A stretch of 64,000 bases of DNA from Methylacidimicrobium sp. AP8 (GTDB lineage: Bacteria; Verrucomicrobiota; Verrucomicrobiia; Methylacidiphilales; Methylacidiphilaceae). A program made the translations under genes and the position numbers. The stretch lies in assembly GCF_903064525.1 (NCBI RefSeq), contig NZ_LR797830.1:62001-126000 (forward strand), read 5' to 3'. Shown here in pieces: positions 46,019 through 61,053 of the stretch (position 1 is the stretch's first letter; each line of letters starts with the position of its first letter). The notes below the pieces were generated by a model. It was not told the DNA's origin and did no database searches. It saw only the letters and a list, made by a program, of their open reading frames with translations.

Positions 46019-46984
46019 TCACCCGCTAGCCATTTTGGGGAAGATCCGGAGCCGCGCGCAATGCCACTCGCGGCAGAGCCGGTAGGCGGCGCGCATGTTC
46101 CCGTGGCTCTGGACGAGCGCGGCCACGATCCGCTTGCCCATACCGAGCCCCGATCGGCCCACGCCGCTGCGCTTGATCCGGTTGCCGACGGCGAGGGTGA
46201 TGCCGGAGGCGTTGCGGCGGAGGCGGAGGTAAATCGGGCCCCGGCCATGGCGGAGCGCATTGGAGATGAGATTGTAGAGGATCTGCTTGAGATAGGTGCG
46301 ATCCGCGTCGGCTTCGGCAGGGATCATGCGGGCTTCGATCGTCCGCCCTTCGGCTTCGGCCAACAGGCGGAAGCCTTCCAAGAGCTCTTCCAGGAGCTCG
46401 TCGACGCGAAGCCGCTCCCAGCGGAGGACCAAGCCCCCCTTTTCGGCTCGTGCCAGGAGGAGCGCGCGATCGAGGTAATGGCTGAGGCGGTCGAGCTCCG
46501 CTTGGATCTGCTCGGAGATCGCGGGATCGACCCGTTCGACCGCCTGCTCCATCCGGAGGCGGGCCATCGTGAGCGGAAGCTTGAGCTCGTGGGCGACCCG
46601 TGCCGAAGCACGGTCGGCCTCGGAGAGAGTTTCCTGGACGCGGTCGAGCAGCCGGTTGATCTCCTGCACCAAGGCTTCGATCTCCGGATCCCGCTCATCG
46701 ACGTGGACTCGCTGCCAGGGGTTTTGCGGGTCGAGCAGGGAAAGTTGGCGGCGGAGCGCCCGGAGCGGCTGCTTGGCCGCGGCCGCTACCAGGAACCCGA
46801 TCCCTGAGAAGGTGGTGAGCATGGCCAGCGCATAGGCGGCTTCCCACCGGACCATCTCGCGGCGGTGCTCCGCCGATTTCAGGAAACGCGCCTCGCGTGC
46901 CGAGGCCACCCAGTGAAAGATGGTGGACACTCCGAGGAATCCCAAGCCGAATACGGCCGTCAGCGTGAGCCACCGGCGGTTCAT
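46019..46984 (-). CDS. Sensor histidine kinase
   Basis: 321 residues. Two membrane helices (about 7-27 and 50-70) flank a short periplasmic loop; a HAMP-like linker follows (70-120). HisKA has phospho-acceptor His132 in ARVAHELKLPLTMARLRME. The ATPase domain has the N box LKQILYNLISNALRHG and G2 GRSGLGMGKRIV, but the G1 box (DxGxG) is not recognisable; the equivalent reads LAVGNRIKRSGVG. Short catalytic lids of this kind occur in other kinases, so activity is plausible. Start overlaps the regulator stop as ATGA. Confidence 0.88.
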   Translation of the reverse strand: MNRRWLTLTAVFGLGFLGVSTIFHWVASAREARFLKSAEHRREMVRWEAAYALAMLTTFSGIGFLVAAAAKQPLRALRRQLSLLDPQNPWQRVHVDERDPEIEALVQEINRLLDRVQETLSEADRASARVAHELKLPLTMARLRMEQAVERVDPAISEQIQAELDRLSHYLDRALLLARAEKGGLVLRWERLRVDELLEELLEGFRLLAEAEGRTIEARMIPAEADADRTYLKQILYNLISNALRHGRGPIYLRLRRNASGITLAVGNRIKRSGVGRSGLGMGKRIVAALVQSHGNMRAAYRLCREWHCARLRIFPKMASG

Positions 46985-47670
46985 GGCGCGGGGGACGGCG
47001 GGGAGGCGCGCAGCGCAAAGCCGACGCCACGGATCGTCTGGAGCAGCGGGGGCTTTCCGGGCAGGTGGAGCTTCTGGCGCAAGTGGTTGACGTGGACGTT
47101 GACCAGCGCGGTTTCCGAATCGAAGCAGCGATCCCAGATCTTTTCGAGGATGAGCGCCTTGCTCACGGGGTTGGGGGCGTGCTCGATCAGGAGCCGCAGG
47201 AGCTCGAACTCCCGATTGGTCAGGTCGATCGGCTGATCGCCGCGGGTAACCGATCGCGCTACCAGATCCATCTCGATGTCCTCGAACCGCAGCCGGCTGG
47301 TCAAGGTCGGGCTCTGCCGCCGGAGAAGGGCGCGCACGCGCGCGAGCAGCTCCCGGGTCGAGAACGGTTTCCCCAGGTAATCGTCGGCACCCGCGTCCAG
47401 TCCGCGTACCCGGTCCTCGACGTCGGCGCGGCCCGTGAGGAAGAGCACCGGCAGCCGCGATCCGGAACGCCGGAGCTGGCGAACCACCGAGATGCCGTCC
47501 CGCTCGGGGAGCATGAGGTCGAGGATGAGGAGATCGAAAGGATAGTTCTGGGCCAGCCAGAGCGCCTCTTCCCCGTCCTCGGCCACCTCGGCCGTATACC
47601 CCTCGGCCTGGAGAGCCGCCTTCAGGTGCTTCCAGATCTTTCGATCGTCTTCGGCAATCAAGATCCTCAT
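46981..47670 (-). CDS. OmpR-family response regulator
   Basis: 229 residues. Receiver domain 1-115 with acidic pocket EDD (7-9), phospho-acceptor D51 (LLILDLMLPERDG), Thr (FLTGR) and Lys (LGKPF). The C-terminal winged helix (about 130-225) has DLTNREFELLRLL and VNVHVNHLRQKLHLPGKPPLLQTIRGVGFAL. Cognate kinase follows with an ATGA overlap. Probable targets include the neighbouring tonB and receptor genes, by position only. Confidence 0.94.
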   Translation of the reverse strand: MRILIAEDDRKIWKHLKAALQAEGYTAEVAEDGEEALWLAQNYPFDLLILDLMLPERDGISVVRQLRRSGSRLPVLFLTGRADVEDRVRGLDAGADDYLGKPFSTRELLARVRALLRRQSPTLTSRLRFEDIEMDLVARSVTRGDQPIDLTNREFELLRLLIEHAPNPVSKALILEKIWDRCFDSETALVNVHVNHLRQKLHLPGKPPLLQTIRGVGFALRASPPSPAP

Positions 47671-47761
47671 CGTCCCATCCGCGGGGGCGCCTTTCGCCCG
47701 CTTAGGCTGCGGAGAACGTCACGGCGTAGGAAAGATCGCCTCGGCATAGCAACCTGCAAAC

Positions 47762-49417
47762 CTAACGAACGGGACCCGGGCGCTTTTCCGGTGCGAGGCG
47801 CTGGGCCAGTCGCTCGAGGGCGGGCGAGCGGTCGTGGGGGCTCAAGCGAACCTCGATCAGCCAATAGGATTCTTTCTGGCCCAGCGCGGCATGAAGAGCT
47901 TCTGCGAGCTCCTGGTTGGTTCGGGCTTGGCAGGCACGGCCGGCTCCCAGGAGCTCGGGAAGCCGGCAGTAGTTCCAATCCAGCAGGTCGTTGAACGGTC
48001 CGTCGAGAATATGCCGCTCGGTCGAGTAGCCGCGGTTGTTGAGCAGGACTACGATCGGACTCAAGCCGAACCGGACCGCGGTCGAGAGCTCCACCCCCGT
48101 CATCTGGAAGGCACCGTCTCCCACCAGGACTAAGGGACGCAGCCGGGGATTGGCGAGCGCGGCTCCCAGCGAGGCCGGAACCGCGAATCCGAGCGAGGCG
48201 TAATACGCGGGGCTCAGGAACTCGGTCGATTCCCGAATGACCAGCTCCGAGGCGCCGAAGAGGGCTTCGCCGACATCGGCGATCACCACGATATTCGGGC
48301 TTAGGATCCGGTTGATCTCGGCGAAGAGCGAGGCGACCGTGACCCGGTCCTGCGGCCGCGGCGGCGTTTTTGTTTCCCGGTCGGCGGGGCGCACCGCGAT
48401 GCCCGGCACGGCTTCCTTGCGGATACCCAGCTTGAGGAGGCCCCGAACGAAATCTTGCAGCCGCACGCCCTCGAAGGAGTGGTGGCGGATCGAGAGCTTC
48501 TCGCTGGTCGCATAGATGCAGCGGCCCATATCCAGGGAAGCCGAGCTTCCTCCCACCGTGATGTCGGTCAGGAAGACTCCCAAGAGGAGGAGGCAGTCGC
48601 TCGCGTCTACATAGTCGCGCACCTCGGCCCGTCCGGTCGCGCCCTCATAGACTCCGATATAGTGAGGATGGGTCTCCGCGATGACCGATTTGCCGAGCAG
48701 CGTGGCCGCGACCGGAATGTTCGTCTGTTCCGTGAGGGCGACGAGCTCCTTTTGGAGGCCGAAGCGGTGAATCTCCACGTCGGCTAGGATCAAGGGGCAG
48801 CGGGCGGCCAGCAGCATCTGCCGGGCTTCCTCCAAGGCTTCCGCAAGGGCTTGCGGGTCGCTCTCCTCGGGTTCCCGGAGAGCGGAGGATGGAGGGGCGG
48901 GTGCATCCATGAGATCCCGAGGCACCTCGATGTAGACGGGCCGGTGGTAGCGGCGGGCGAGGCCGAGCAGCCGGTCGATCTCCGACGAGGCGGTATCGGG
49001 ATTATCCAGGACGGCGGTGCCGACCGTGATCTCCTCGAAGATCTTCCGCTGCGTATCGAAATTGCGCACCTTGTGATGGAGCAGCGGGTCTTTCCTGCGC
49101 TCGGCCATCCCGGGAGCTCCGCTGATGACGATCACCGCCGATTTCTCGGCATAGGCCTCCGCCACCGCGTTCGCGATTTTCAGGCCGCCGACGCAGTAGG
49201 TGACGCAGGCCGCCCCGATGCCCCGGATGCGCGCATAGGCGTCGGCCGCAAAGCCCGCGCCCTGCTCATCACAGGTGTTGATGGTCTCGATGCCGCGCGC
49301 CCGGAACATGGGGAAGAGGGGCAGCGAGTAATCGCCCGGCACCCCGAATAGGTATTCGATGCCCTCGCTCCGAAGGCGGCTGGCCAAACGGTCCGCGACG
49401 CTCGGGAGTTCTTTCAT
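47762..49417 (-). CDS. ThDP-dependent 2-oxo-acid decarboxylase (pyruvate/indolepyruvate type)
   Basis: 551 residues from ATG 49417. Three-domain pyruvate-decarboxylase fold: catalytic Glu in TCDEQGAGFAADAYAR-like sequence (about 49), PYR-domain CVGGLKIANAVAEAYAEKSAVIV, a central domain, and the PP domain with ThDP/Mg motif VGDGAFQMTGVELSTAVRFGLSPIVVLLNN. The HH pair of PDC/IPDC near residue 110 appears as LLHHKV. It turns a 2-oxo acid into the aldehyde and CO2; pyruvate, indolepyruvate and branched oxo-acids are all possible. It is between uvrA and the response regulator, same strand. Confidence 0.88.
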   Translation of the reverse strand: MKELPSVADRLASRLRSEGIEYLFGVPGDYSLPLFPMFRARGIETINTCDEQGAGFAADAYARIRGIGAACVTYCVGGLKIANAVAEAYAEKSAVIVISGAPGMAERRKDPLLHHKVRNFDTQRKIFEEITVGTAVLDNPDTASSEIDRLLGLARRYHRPVYIEVPRDLMDAPAPPSSALREPEESDPQALAEALEEARQMLLAARCPLILADVEIHRFGLQKELVALTEQTNIPVAATLLGKSVIAETHPHYIGVYEGATGRAEVRDYVDASDCLLLLGVFLTDITVGGSSASLDMGRCIYATSEKLSIRHHSFEGVRLQDFVRGLLKLGIRKEAVPGIAVRPADRETKTPPRPQDRVTVASLFAEINRILSPNIVVIADVGEALFGASELVIRESTEFLSPAYYASLGFAVPASLGAALANPRLRPLVLVGDGAFQMTGVELSTAVRFGLSPIVVLLNNRGYSTERHILDGPFNDLLDWNYCRLPELLGAGRACQARTNQELAEALHAALGQKESYWLIEVRLSPHDRSPALERLAQRLAPEKRPGPVR

Positions 49418-49504
49418 GCCGCAAGGTTGCCCCAAAGAGTTCGTCGGGGAAATGCGAAAATCGGACGCTCCCTCCTGTCTGCGAGAATTCGGCACGGCCG
49501 GAGA

Positions 49505-55057
<5,553 letters not shown>

Positions 55058-55287
55058 CCGCTTTCTTTTTCTTCGGGCACGAGCGCGGCGGGCTCCATGG
55101 CGAGTTCGGGAAGATGGGCGGCGGCAGCGAGGGAAAACGGTCCGGTCCCCTCGGCCGCTGCCGCCCGGTAAAGATAGCGCTCTCTCCCGTGACCGCCAAG
55201 AAGCCCCGCCGGAGGAAGCTTCCGCTTGACCCGGCTACATGCGGGAACGTATATGCGGAGCTTCGGACGTCGGTCGGCGCGCAACTT

Positions 55288-56979
55288 GTGAGTAACCATT
55301 TACTTCGAAGCCGAGGAAAGCAGCGGGAGGGGCGGCGTTCCGGCTTCCCTCTCCGGGCTTTTCTGCTCGGAAGCCTTCTCGTCCTCTTCGAGGGCTGCAT
55401 GATCGGCCCCGACTATCAGCGGCCGGCCGTCGAAACCCCGACAAGCTTTAAATGGGGAGAGGGTTCCGGCAGCGAAAAGGTCCATACGGGTCAGAACGGC
55501 CAGCCGAGCCAGCCGCAGGCCGAGGGCGTCTCCCACAACATCCGGTGGAGGAAGGCCTTGCCCCAGGATGCCATCGCCAAGGGGGATTGGTGGAAGGTTT
55601 TCGGCGATCCGGTGCTCGACCAGCTGGAAAGCCAGCTTTCCGTCGGCAACCAGCAGATCAAGCTGGCATTCGCCCAGGCGACGGCTTCCCGAGCGCAGGT
55701 GGGGCAGGCACTCGCCAATTTCTTTCCCAATGTGGGCGTGGCTCCTTTTTATTCCAATATCAGCTTTTCGCAGAACCAGCCCTTTTTCTTTAAGCAGCAC
55801 CAGGTGCAGACGCCGGTGATCGGCACCAACGGCCAGCAGATCGGGACCGCGCAGTTCCCCGTCGGGTTGCCCCTCTCCTGGCAGGAGTACGCGATTCCGG
55901 GCTACGCCGTCTACGAGGCGGATATTTGGGGCGAGTTGCGACGGGGGCTCGAGGCGGCCAAGGCGAACGCCCAAGCGACCCAGGCTGCCTACGAGACGGT
56001 TATCCTCTCCCTTCACGCGGAGCTCGCGATCCAATATTTCTTTCTGCGCTACATCGATGCGCAGCTCGCCGTCTACAAGTACATGGTCGATGTCTTCCGG
56101 GATAACCTTTACCTGGTTCAAAGCCGCTACGACGGCGGCGTCGCCAACGAGCTCGACCTGGCGCGGGCCAAGACCGACTTGGCGACGGCCCAGTCCCAAT
56201 ACATCGGTCTGCAGAACACCCGAGCCCAGGCGGAAAATGCCATCGCCACCCTCATCGGCAAGCCGGCCTCCAGCGTGCGGATTGCCCCCAATCCCCTGCG
56301 GGGCGCCCCCCCGGTTCTTCCGACCTACCTTCCCTCCGATCTTCTCCAGCGGCGGCCGGACGTTGCGCAGGCGGAACGGCAGATGGCCCGCGCGAACGCC
56401 ACGATCGGGATGGCTCTCGGCGCCTTTTTCCCGTCGGTGAACCTCTTTGCGGTGGGCGGTCTCATCAGCGATGCCGCCTCGCTTTTGTTCCAGGGAGGAA
56501 GCCGTTTCTGGTCGATCGGGCCCTTTATCAACATTCCTCTCTTCGAGGGGGGCCGCCTGGTCGCCGGAGTGGAGTTTGCGCGGGCCTCCTACCAAGCGGC
56601 GGTGGCCAACTACCGGCAGCAGGTTTTGACCGCCTTCCAGGAAGCGGAAAACGCCCTGGCGGCGATTAAGATCCTTCTCGATCAGCAGGAGGCGCAGAAC
56701 CGGACTGTCGCTTTCGCCAAGCAGCAGTACGACGTTTCCCTGGTCCGCTTCAAGGAAGGGATGGTGAACTACATCGAGGTGGATACGACCATGCGCGTCT
56801 GGCTGAGCGCTCAGCTTCTCGATGTGCAGATCCTGGGGGAGCGGTATATGGCGCTCGTCTCCCTCATCCGGGCGCTCGGAGGCGGCTGGCAGGATTACTC
56901 GATGCGGCCGCTGGCGGCCAAGCAGGAAAGCGCCTCCGGCTCGTCGGAGGGCTATCCGGCGCCGAAGAAGAGCGGGTAG
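55288..56979 (+). CDS. Outer-membrane efflux lipoprotein (NodT/TolC-like)
   Basis: 563 residues from GTG 55288. Lipoprotein signal with lipobox LFEGC, then MIGPDYQRP, the standard NodT-family start. Two OEP repeats follow (about 145-335 and 370-545) with WWKVFGDPVLDQLESQLSVG, YDGGVANELDLARAKTDLATAQ, LLQRRPDVAQAERQMARANATIGMALGAFFP, and SLVRFKEGMVNYIEVDTTM. It forms the trimeric exit duct for an RND or MFP-linked pump, but no pump or adaptor gene is nearby. Divergent from uvrA over about 230 bp; the start is the weakest part of the call. Confidence 0.92.
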   Translation: MSNHLLRSRGKQREGRRSGFPLRAFLLGSLLVLFEGCMIGPDYQRPAVETPTSFKWGEGSGSEKVHTGQNGQPSQPQAEGVSHNIRWRKALPQDAIAKGDWWKVFGDPVLDQLESQLSVGNQQIKLAFAQATASRAQVGQALANFFPNVGVAPFYSNISFSQNQPFFFKQHQVQTPVIGTNGQQIGTAQFPVGLPLSWQEYAIPGYAVYEADIWGELRRGLEAAKANAQATQAAYETVILSLHAELAIQYFFLRYIDAQLAVYKYMVDVFRDNLYLVQSRYDGGVANELDLARAKTDLATAQSQYIGLQNTRAQAENAIATLIGKPASSVRIAPNPLRGAPPVLPTYLPSDLLQRRPDVAQAERQMARANATIGMALGAFFPSVNLFAVGGLISDAASLLFQGGSRFWSIGPFINIPLFEGGRLVAGVEFARASYQAAVANYRQQVLTAFQEAENALAAIKILLDQQEAQNRTVAFAKQQYDVSLVRFKEGMVNYIEVDTTMRVWLSAQLLDVQILGERYMALVSLIRALGGGWQDYSMRPLAAKQESASGSSEGYPAPKKSG

Positions 56980-56987
56980 CGTCGGGG

Positions 56988-58091
56988 ATGGCACGGTTGC
57001 TCTACGGCTCGAGCGAGCGGGATGCGGACCTCCGTTACGCCGTCCGTATGGCGGTCCCGGATCCATTCTTTTGGGCGGAAAAGGCGGGGCGAACCTATGC
57101 GGTGTTCAGTCCTCTGGAGATCGATCGCGCGCGGAGGACGGCGCGGGTGGACACGGTGATCGCCGCCGAGGATCTCGTGCGGGAGGAGCGGAAGCGATCC
57201 GATCCCGTGGAGCTGCTTCTGGCGTTGGCACGCCGGCTCGGGTTTGGCACGGCTGTCGTGCCGGAAACCTTTCCGCTCGGGATCGCGGACCGAGCCGGAA
57301 AGCGCGGCTTGCGGCTCCGCGTCCGGCGGGGGCCGTTCTTCCCGGAGCGCCAGATCAAGAACGAGCAGGAGATCGGGTGGATCTCCGAGGCGTTGCGGAT
57401 GGCGGAAGCGGGCATGGAGCGGGCTCGGGAAATCCTCCAAGAGAGCCGCCCGGATGCCGAGGGCGTTCTCCGGTGGGAAGGGGAAGAGCTTACTTCCGAA
57501 CGGTTGCGCGGAGAAATCGAGGCGGTGATCGTGCGGCGGGGCGGGATCGCGGAGCACTCGATCGTGGCCGGAGGAGCGCAGGCCTGCGATCCTCATGAGG
57601 AGGGGAGCGGGCCTTTGCGCGCGGGGGAGGCGATCGTGATCGACCTCTTCCCGCGGAGCCGGGCGAGCGGCTATTACGGGGATCTGAGCCGAACCTTCGT
57701 GAAGGGAGCGGCGTCCGAGCCGCTCCGGCGCCTCTATCAGACCGTAGCCGAAGGCAAGCGGTGGGTGCTCGACTCGATGCGGGCAGGCGCGGACGGGCGG
57801 GTGCTCCATCGGCGACTGCTCCGCCGCTTCGCCGAAGCCGGCTATCCCACGGAACGGCGCCAAGGGAAATGGGTCGGCTTTTTCCACGGAACCGGCCACA
57901 GCCTGGGCCTGGAGATCCACGAGCCTCCCCGTTTCGCGGCGGGGCGATTTCGCGCGGGGCAGGTGATGACCGTCGAGCCGGGTCTCTACTACCCGGAGAT
58001 CGGCGGCGTTCGCTTGGAGGATCTTGTCGTCATCGAAAAGGAAGGTGTCCGTAACCTGACCCGTTCCCCCGAGATCTTGGAAATTCCTTGA
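56988..58091 (+). CDS. M24-family metallopeptidase (Xaa-Pro aminopeptidase-like)
   Basis: 367 residues, starting 8 bp after the efflux gene. An N-terminal creatinase-like domain (about 1-120) precedes the pita-bread fold. Metal ligands appear as IVIDLFPRS (Asp), YYGDLSRTF (Asp), FFHGTGHSLGLEIHE (His), TVEPGLYY (Glu) and GVRLEDLVVI (Glu), so all five are present. It probably trims Xaa-Pro dipeptides; some M24 proteins cleave other amides. No signal peptide, so it is likely cytoplasmic. Confidence 0.9.
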   Translation: MARLLYGSSERDADLRYAVRMAVPDPFFWAEKAGRTYAVFSPLEIDRARRTARVDTVIAAEDLVREERKRSDPVELLLALARRLGFGTAVVPETFPLGIADRAGKRGLRLRVRRGPFFPERQIKNEQEIGWISEALRMAEAGMERAREILQESRPDAEGVLRWEGEELTSERLRGEIEAVIVRRGGIAEHSIVAGGAQACDPHEEGSGPLRAGEAIVIDLFPRSRASGYYGDLSRTFVKGAASEPLRRLYQTVAEGKRWVLDSMRAGADGRVLHRRLLRRFAEAGYPTERRQGKWVGFFHGTGHSLGLEIHEPPRFAAGRFRAGQVMTVEPGLYYPEIGGVRLEDLVVIEKEGVRNLTRSPEILEIP

Positions 58092-58151
58092 CGCGTCTCC
58101 TGGGCACGTGCTGGATTGCGGCGTGTATTCCCGGTGGGAAGCGGAACTCCT

Positions 58152-58448
58152 GTGAAAACGCGCGCCTTTCGCGGCCTTCTCCTCGGTTGCCTGCTCGGCT
58201 GTGCGGCATCGCCGGCTCCGGGAAAGCTTATCGGTTTCCCGGCGGGGGTTCCCCAGCAACTCCAGTCGGATGAGGAGCCCGAGCCCGGCCAGGAGCCGGA
58301 GTTGCGCCCGGGACACCAGCCGGGAACCTCGCATGGAGAGGAGCAGGAGCCGGGGGAACCTAAATCGCCCTCGGAGCCTCCCTTTACGCCGGAGCCCTAC
58401 TTTCCGGAAATTCCCCAGCTCCAGCCGGATATGCCGTTTGTTCCGTAG
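58152..58448 (+). CDS. Small Pro/Glu-rich lipoprotein, unknown function
   Basis: 98 residues from GTG 58152. Signal VKTRAFRGLLLGCLLGC ends in lipobox LLGC/A. The mature part is low-complexity, Pro/Glu-rich (EEPEPGQEPELRPG, PSEPPFTPEPYFPE) and probably unstructured. It is acidic and has no domain. An upstream TTG at 58116 would place extra residues before the signal. Confidence 0.6.
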   Translation: MKTRAFRGLLLGCLLGCAASPAPGKLIGFPAGVPQQLQSDEEPEPGQEPELRPGHQPGTSHGEEQEPGEPKSPSEPPFTPEPYFPEIPQLQPDMPFVP

Positions 58449-58487
58449 GCAAGAGGGGACGGGCGGGCGCCGGCCCTGCCGCGGAGT

Positions 58488-59606
58488 TCACCTCCGATTC
58501 ACCCGCCAGAGCAACAAGAAGCCGATCGCTTGAAAGACGATGTTCGGCATCCAGATGATGAGCTCCGGGAAGAGGCGCGCCTTGGCCTTCAAGGCATCGG
58601 CCAGGAGGACGATCGCGTAATAGGCCAGCACGATTCCAAGGCTTAAGGCGACCCCTACGGAGGTCTCCCTGCGGTGGACCTGGATGGCCAGCGGCACCCC
58701 GACGATCGCGAAGGTGAAGCAGGAGAGAGAAATCGCCAAGCGCTTCTGGAGCTCGGTCAAGATCGGTGTCGGATTATGATCCGGCATCAGCGAGGGATGG
58801 CCCAAGACCTGCTGGCCGATCTCGCCGAGTGTGGAGAGCCCGATGCTTTTTCGCACGGTGAGCCGGTCGAAAAGGGTGCCGAGGGAGATCTCGTAGGGGA
58901 CTTGGAGGGCGCGGGATCCGGCGACGATGCTCTTCACGTCCTCCGGGTTGGCGACGCTGCGCTCCTCCTGGCGGCTGTTCCGCAGGGTGAGGATGATCCG
59001 TTGATGCGGCATGTCGGCATCGATCTCCGCCTCATCGGCGCGGATCGAGCGCAGCGGGCGCAGCGCGCTATCGACTTCCCAGATGTAGACATCCTCGAGC
59101 CGGGTGCCGACGCGCTTGCTCGCGTACAGGCGGAAGCCGTCGAACTGCTCGATCGACTTTCCGCTCTCGAAGAAGGAGAGCGGATTCTGCAAGAGAACGT
59201 CCGAGAAGATCTCCTTAAAGGCATGGCGGCTCTTAGGTCCTAGGTAGGCGTTGATCGAAAAGCTGAAGAGGCTGTACGCGAGGGCAAACCAGATCACCGG
59301 TGCGAGAAGCGGACCGATGCCGATCCCGGCCGCCTTCAAGGCGATCAGCTCATGGTCCTGCGACATCCGGCCGAAGAGAAAGAGGACAGCCATGAGCAGT
59401 CCCCAGGGCAGGGTGAAAGTCAGGACAAAGGGGACCAGGGAGAGGACCAGCTTGCCGATCACCCAGAGCGGCACGTCATGGTTGATGATGAGGTCGGCGA
59501 CATCCCGGAACACGTTGGCCAGGACGAGGAAGAAGGTGAGGATGGCGGTGCTGGTCAGGCTGATTTTGAGAAGCTCGAGAAAGAGAAGACGGTAGACCGT
59601 TTTCAT
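58488..59606 (-). CDS. LptF/LptG-family lipopolysaccharide transport permease
   Basis: 372-residue YjgP/YjgQ protein, an inner-membrane subunit of the Lpt exporter that extracts LPS. Six membrane helices: three N-terminal (about 10-35, 55-80, 97-118), a periplasmic beta-jellyroll (about 130-265), then three C-terminal (about 285-370). GLLMAVLFLFGRMSQDHELIALKAAGIG is the family motif. LptF versus LptG cannot be decided; the partner is not in the window. Convergent with the small lipoprotein gene. Confidence 0.9.
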   Translation of the reverse strand: MKTVYRLLFLELLKISLTSTAILTFFLVLANVFRDVADLIINHDVPLWVIGKLVLSLVPFVLTFTLPWGLLMAVLFLFGRMSQDHELIALKAAGIGIGPLLAPVIWFALAYSLFSFSINAYLGPKSRHAFKEIFSDVLLQNPLSFFESGKSIEQFDGFRLYASKRVGTRLEDVYIWEVDSALRPLRSIRADEAEIDADMPHQRIILTLRNSRQEERSVANPEDVKSIVAGSRALQVPYEISLGTLFDRLTVRKSIGLSTLGEIGQQVLGHPSLMPDHNPTPILTELQKRLAISLSCFTFAIVGVPLAIQVHRRETSVGVALSLGIVLAYYAIVLLADALKAKARLFPELIIWMPNIVFQAIGFLLLWRVNRR

Positions 59607-59650
59607 CGAGCCTTCGTTTTTCCGGGTGCCCCCGAGGGGGAGAGGATGCT

Positions 59651-60124
59651 ATGCTGTCGCAGATGTCGCTTTTTCTAAGGATCAACGAGGAGCTCCGGGA
59701 GTCAATGCGAAAGCGGGACACGACCCGGACTTCTGCGTTGCGGATGCTCAAGTCGGCGATCCAGTATGCGGGGTTGGAGAAGGGGAGGGCCGGAGAGCCT
59801 TCCGATCCGGACGTGATCGCCGTGATCACCAAGGAAATTCGGAAGAGAGAGGACTCGATCGCGCGCTACCGGAGCGGGGGGAGAGAAGACCTGGCTCGAC
59901 AGGAAGAAAGCGAAATCGCCGTTTTGCGGGCATATCTTCCCGAACCCCTTTCTCCGGAGCAGTTGGAGGAATTGGTGCGCTCCGCGATCCGGGAGACGGG
60001 GGCGAGGAGCAAGGCGCAGTTGGGCGCCGTGATCAAGGCCGTGCTCCAGCAAGCCGGCAGCCGGGCCGACGGAAGGCAAGTGCGGGATGTAGCCGAGCGC
60101 TTTCTGGAAACGCGAGGCTCGTAA
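59651..60124 (+). CDS. GatB/YqeY domain protein
   Basis: 157 residues, stand-alone YqeY family related to the tRNA-binding tail of GatB. Motifs: LRMLKSAIQYAGLEKG, DVIAVITKEIRKREDSIARYRSGGREDLARQEESEI, LRAYLPEPLSPEQL. Role uncertain; the GatB tail contacts tRNA in the amidotransferase. ATG 59651 or 59663 (MSLFLRI) are both possible. It is 17 bp before the hemX-like gene and probably heads that operon. Confidence 0.9.
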   Translation: MLSQMSLFLRINEELRESMRKRDTTRTSALRMLKSAIQYAGLEKGRAGEPSDPDVIAVITKEIRKREDSIARYRSGGREDLARQEESEIAVLRAYLPEPLSPEQLEELVRSAIRETGARSKAQLGAVIKAVLQQAGSRADGRQVRDVAERFLETRGS

Positions 60125-60141
60125 CGGGAGCCGAGCGGGGC

Positions 60142-60945
60142 ATGGGAGAGAGGCTCTGGCTTGGGTTGGCGGGACTTTTCGGCTTCCTTGGCGCTCTGCG
60201 TGGTGCCTATGCGCTCGGATCGCGCGCGAAAGGGGCCGGGCGGCTCGCCGACTTTTTCCTGATGGCATCGTGGGCCAGCCAGACCCTCTTTCTCTACTTC
60301 CGGGGCAGAAAGATCGGCCATTGCCCGATCACCAACCTGCTGGAGACCATCGCATTCCTGGCTTGGGCGCTGCTGCTGATCTACTTGATCGTCGGATCGG
60401 CGTACCGTCTTTCCGTCCTGGGGTTTTGCACGGCTCCGGTTGTTTCCCTGCTGGATTTTGCCGCGCTGATCGCCCCCATCGATCGCGCAAATCCGATGCC
60501 GCAGCTGGGCTGGGCGTTAGAAGTGCACGGAACCGTCCTGCTCTTGGCCTACGGGGCGCTCGGGATCGGGGCGGTGGCGGGCCTTCTCTATCTTTTCGAG
60601 GACCAAACGCTCAAGAGTCGGCGCGTAGCGGGATGGTTCTACACCTTCCCCGCCCTGGGGGATCTGCTCCTTGTGCAACGAAGATTGCTCAACCTCGGAT
60701 TCGCTCTGCTCACGGTTGGACTATTGGCCGGGGCTCTGCTTTCTGCGCGAGGCAGCTGGGATTGGGTGAAGCTCTTCTGGTCATTGGGGGTTTGGCTGCT
60801 CTATCTTCTCTTGGTTTGTGCGCGCAGGCTATTCCGCTGGAGCCAGCGGAGGGTTGCACAAGGGATGATATGGGGATTTCTCTTTGTCATGATGACATTT
60901 TGGCTCATCAATCGGTGGAGTCGCGCGCATCAATTTCGGATCTGA
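60142..60945 (+). CDS. CcsA/HemX-like cytochrome assembly membrane protein
   Basis: 267 residues, about eight membrane helices: 4-22, 38-52, 66-90, 93-112, 128-150, 176-198, 203-222 and 236-258. Conserved parts include GHCPITNLLETIAFLAWALLLIYL, a WALEVHGTVLLLAYGALG helix with a candidate haem-ligand His, and VQRRLLNLGFALLTVG. It lacks the WWD motif of CcmC/CcsA, as HemX proteins do. Its place directly before hemA matches the hemX-hemA order of Bacillus-type operons. HemX lowers GluTR level in Bacillus; whether it does so here is inference. Confidence 0.82.
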   Translation: MGERLWLGLAGLFGFLGALRGAYALGSRAKGAGRLADFFLMASWASQTLFLYFRGRKIGHCPITNLLETIAFLAWALLLIYLIVGSAYRLSVLGFCTAPVVSLLDFAALIAPIDRANPMPQLGWALEVHGTVLLLAYGALGIGAVAGLLYLFEDQTLKSRRVAGWFYTFPALGDLLLVQRRLLNLGFALLTVGLLAGALLSARGSWDWVKLFWSLGVWLLYLLLVCARRLFRWSQRRVAQGMIWGFLFVMMTFWLINRWSRAHQFRI

Positions 60946-61053
60946 TTGGACTCTCGTGAACGGCGGTGCCTTCTTCGTGTTCCGGGCGACGATCCCCTCG
61001 GCGCGTTGTCCCGATCGGTATGCCCTGGAGAGGAAAATCGGAATGGGGACGCT

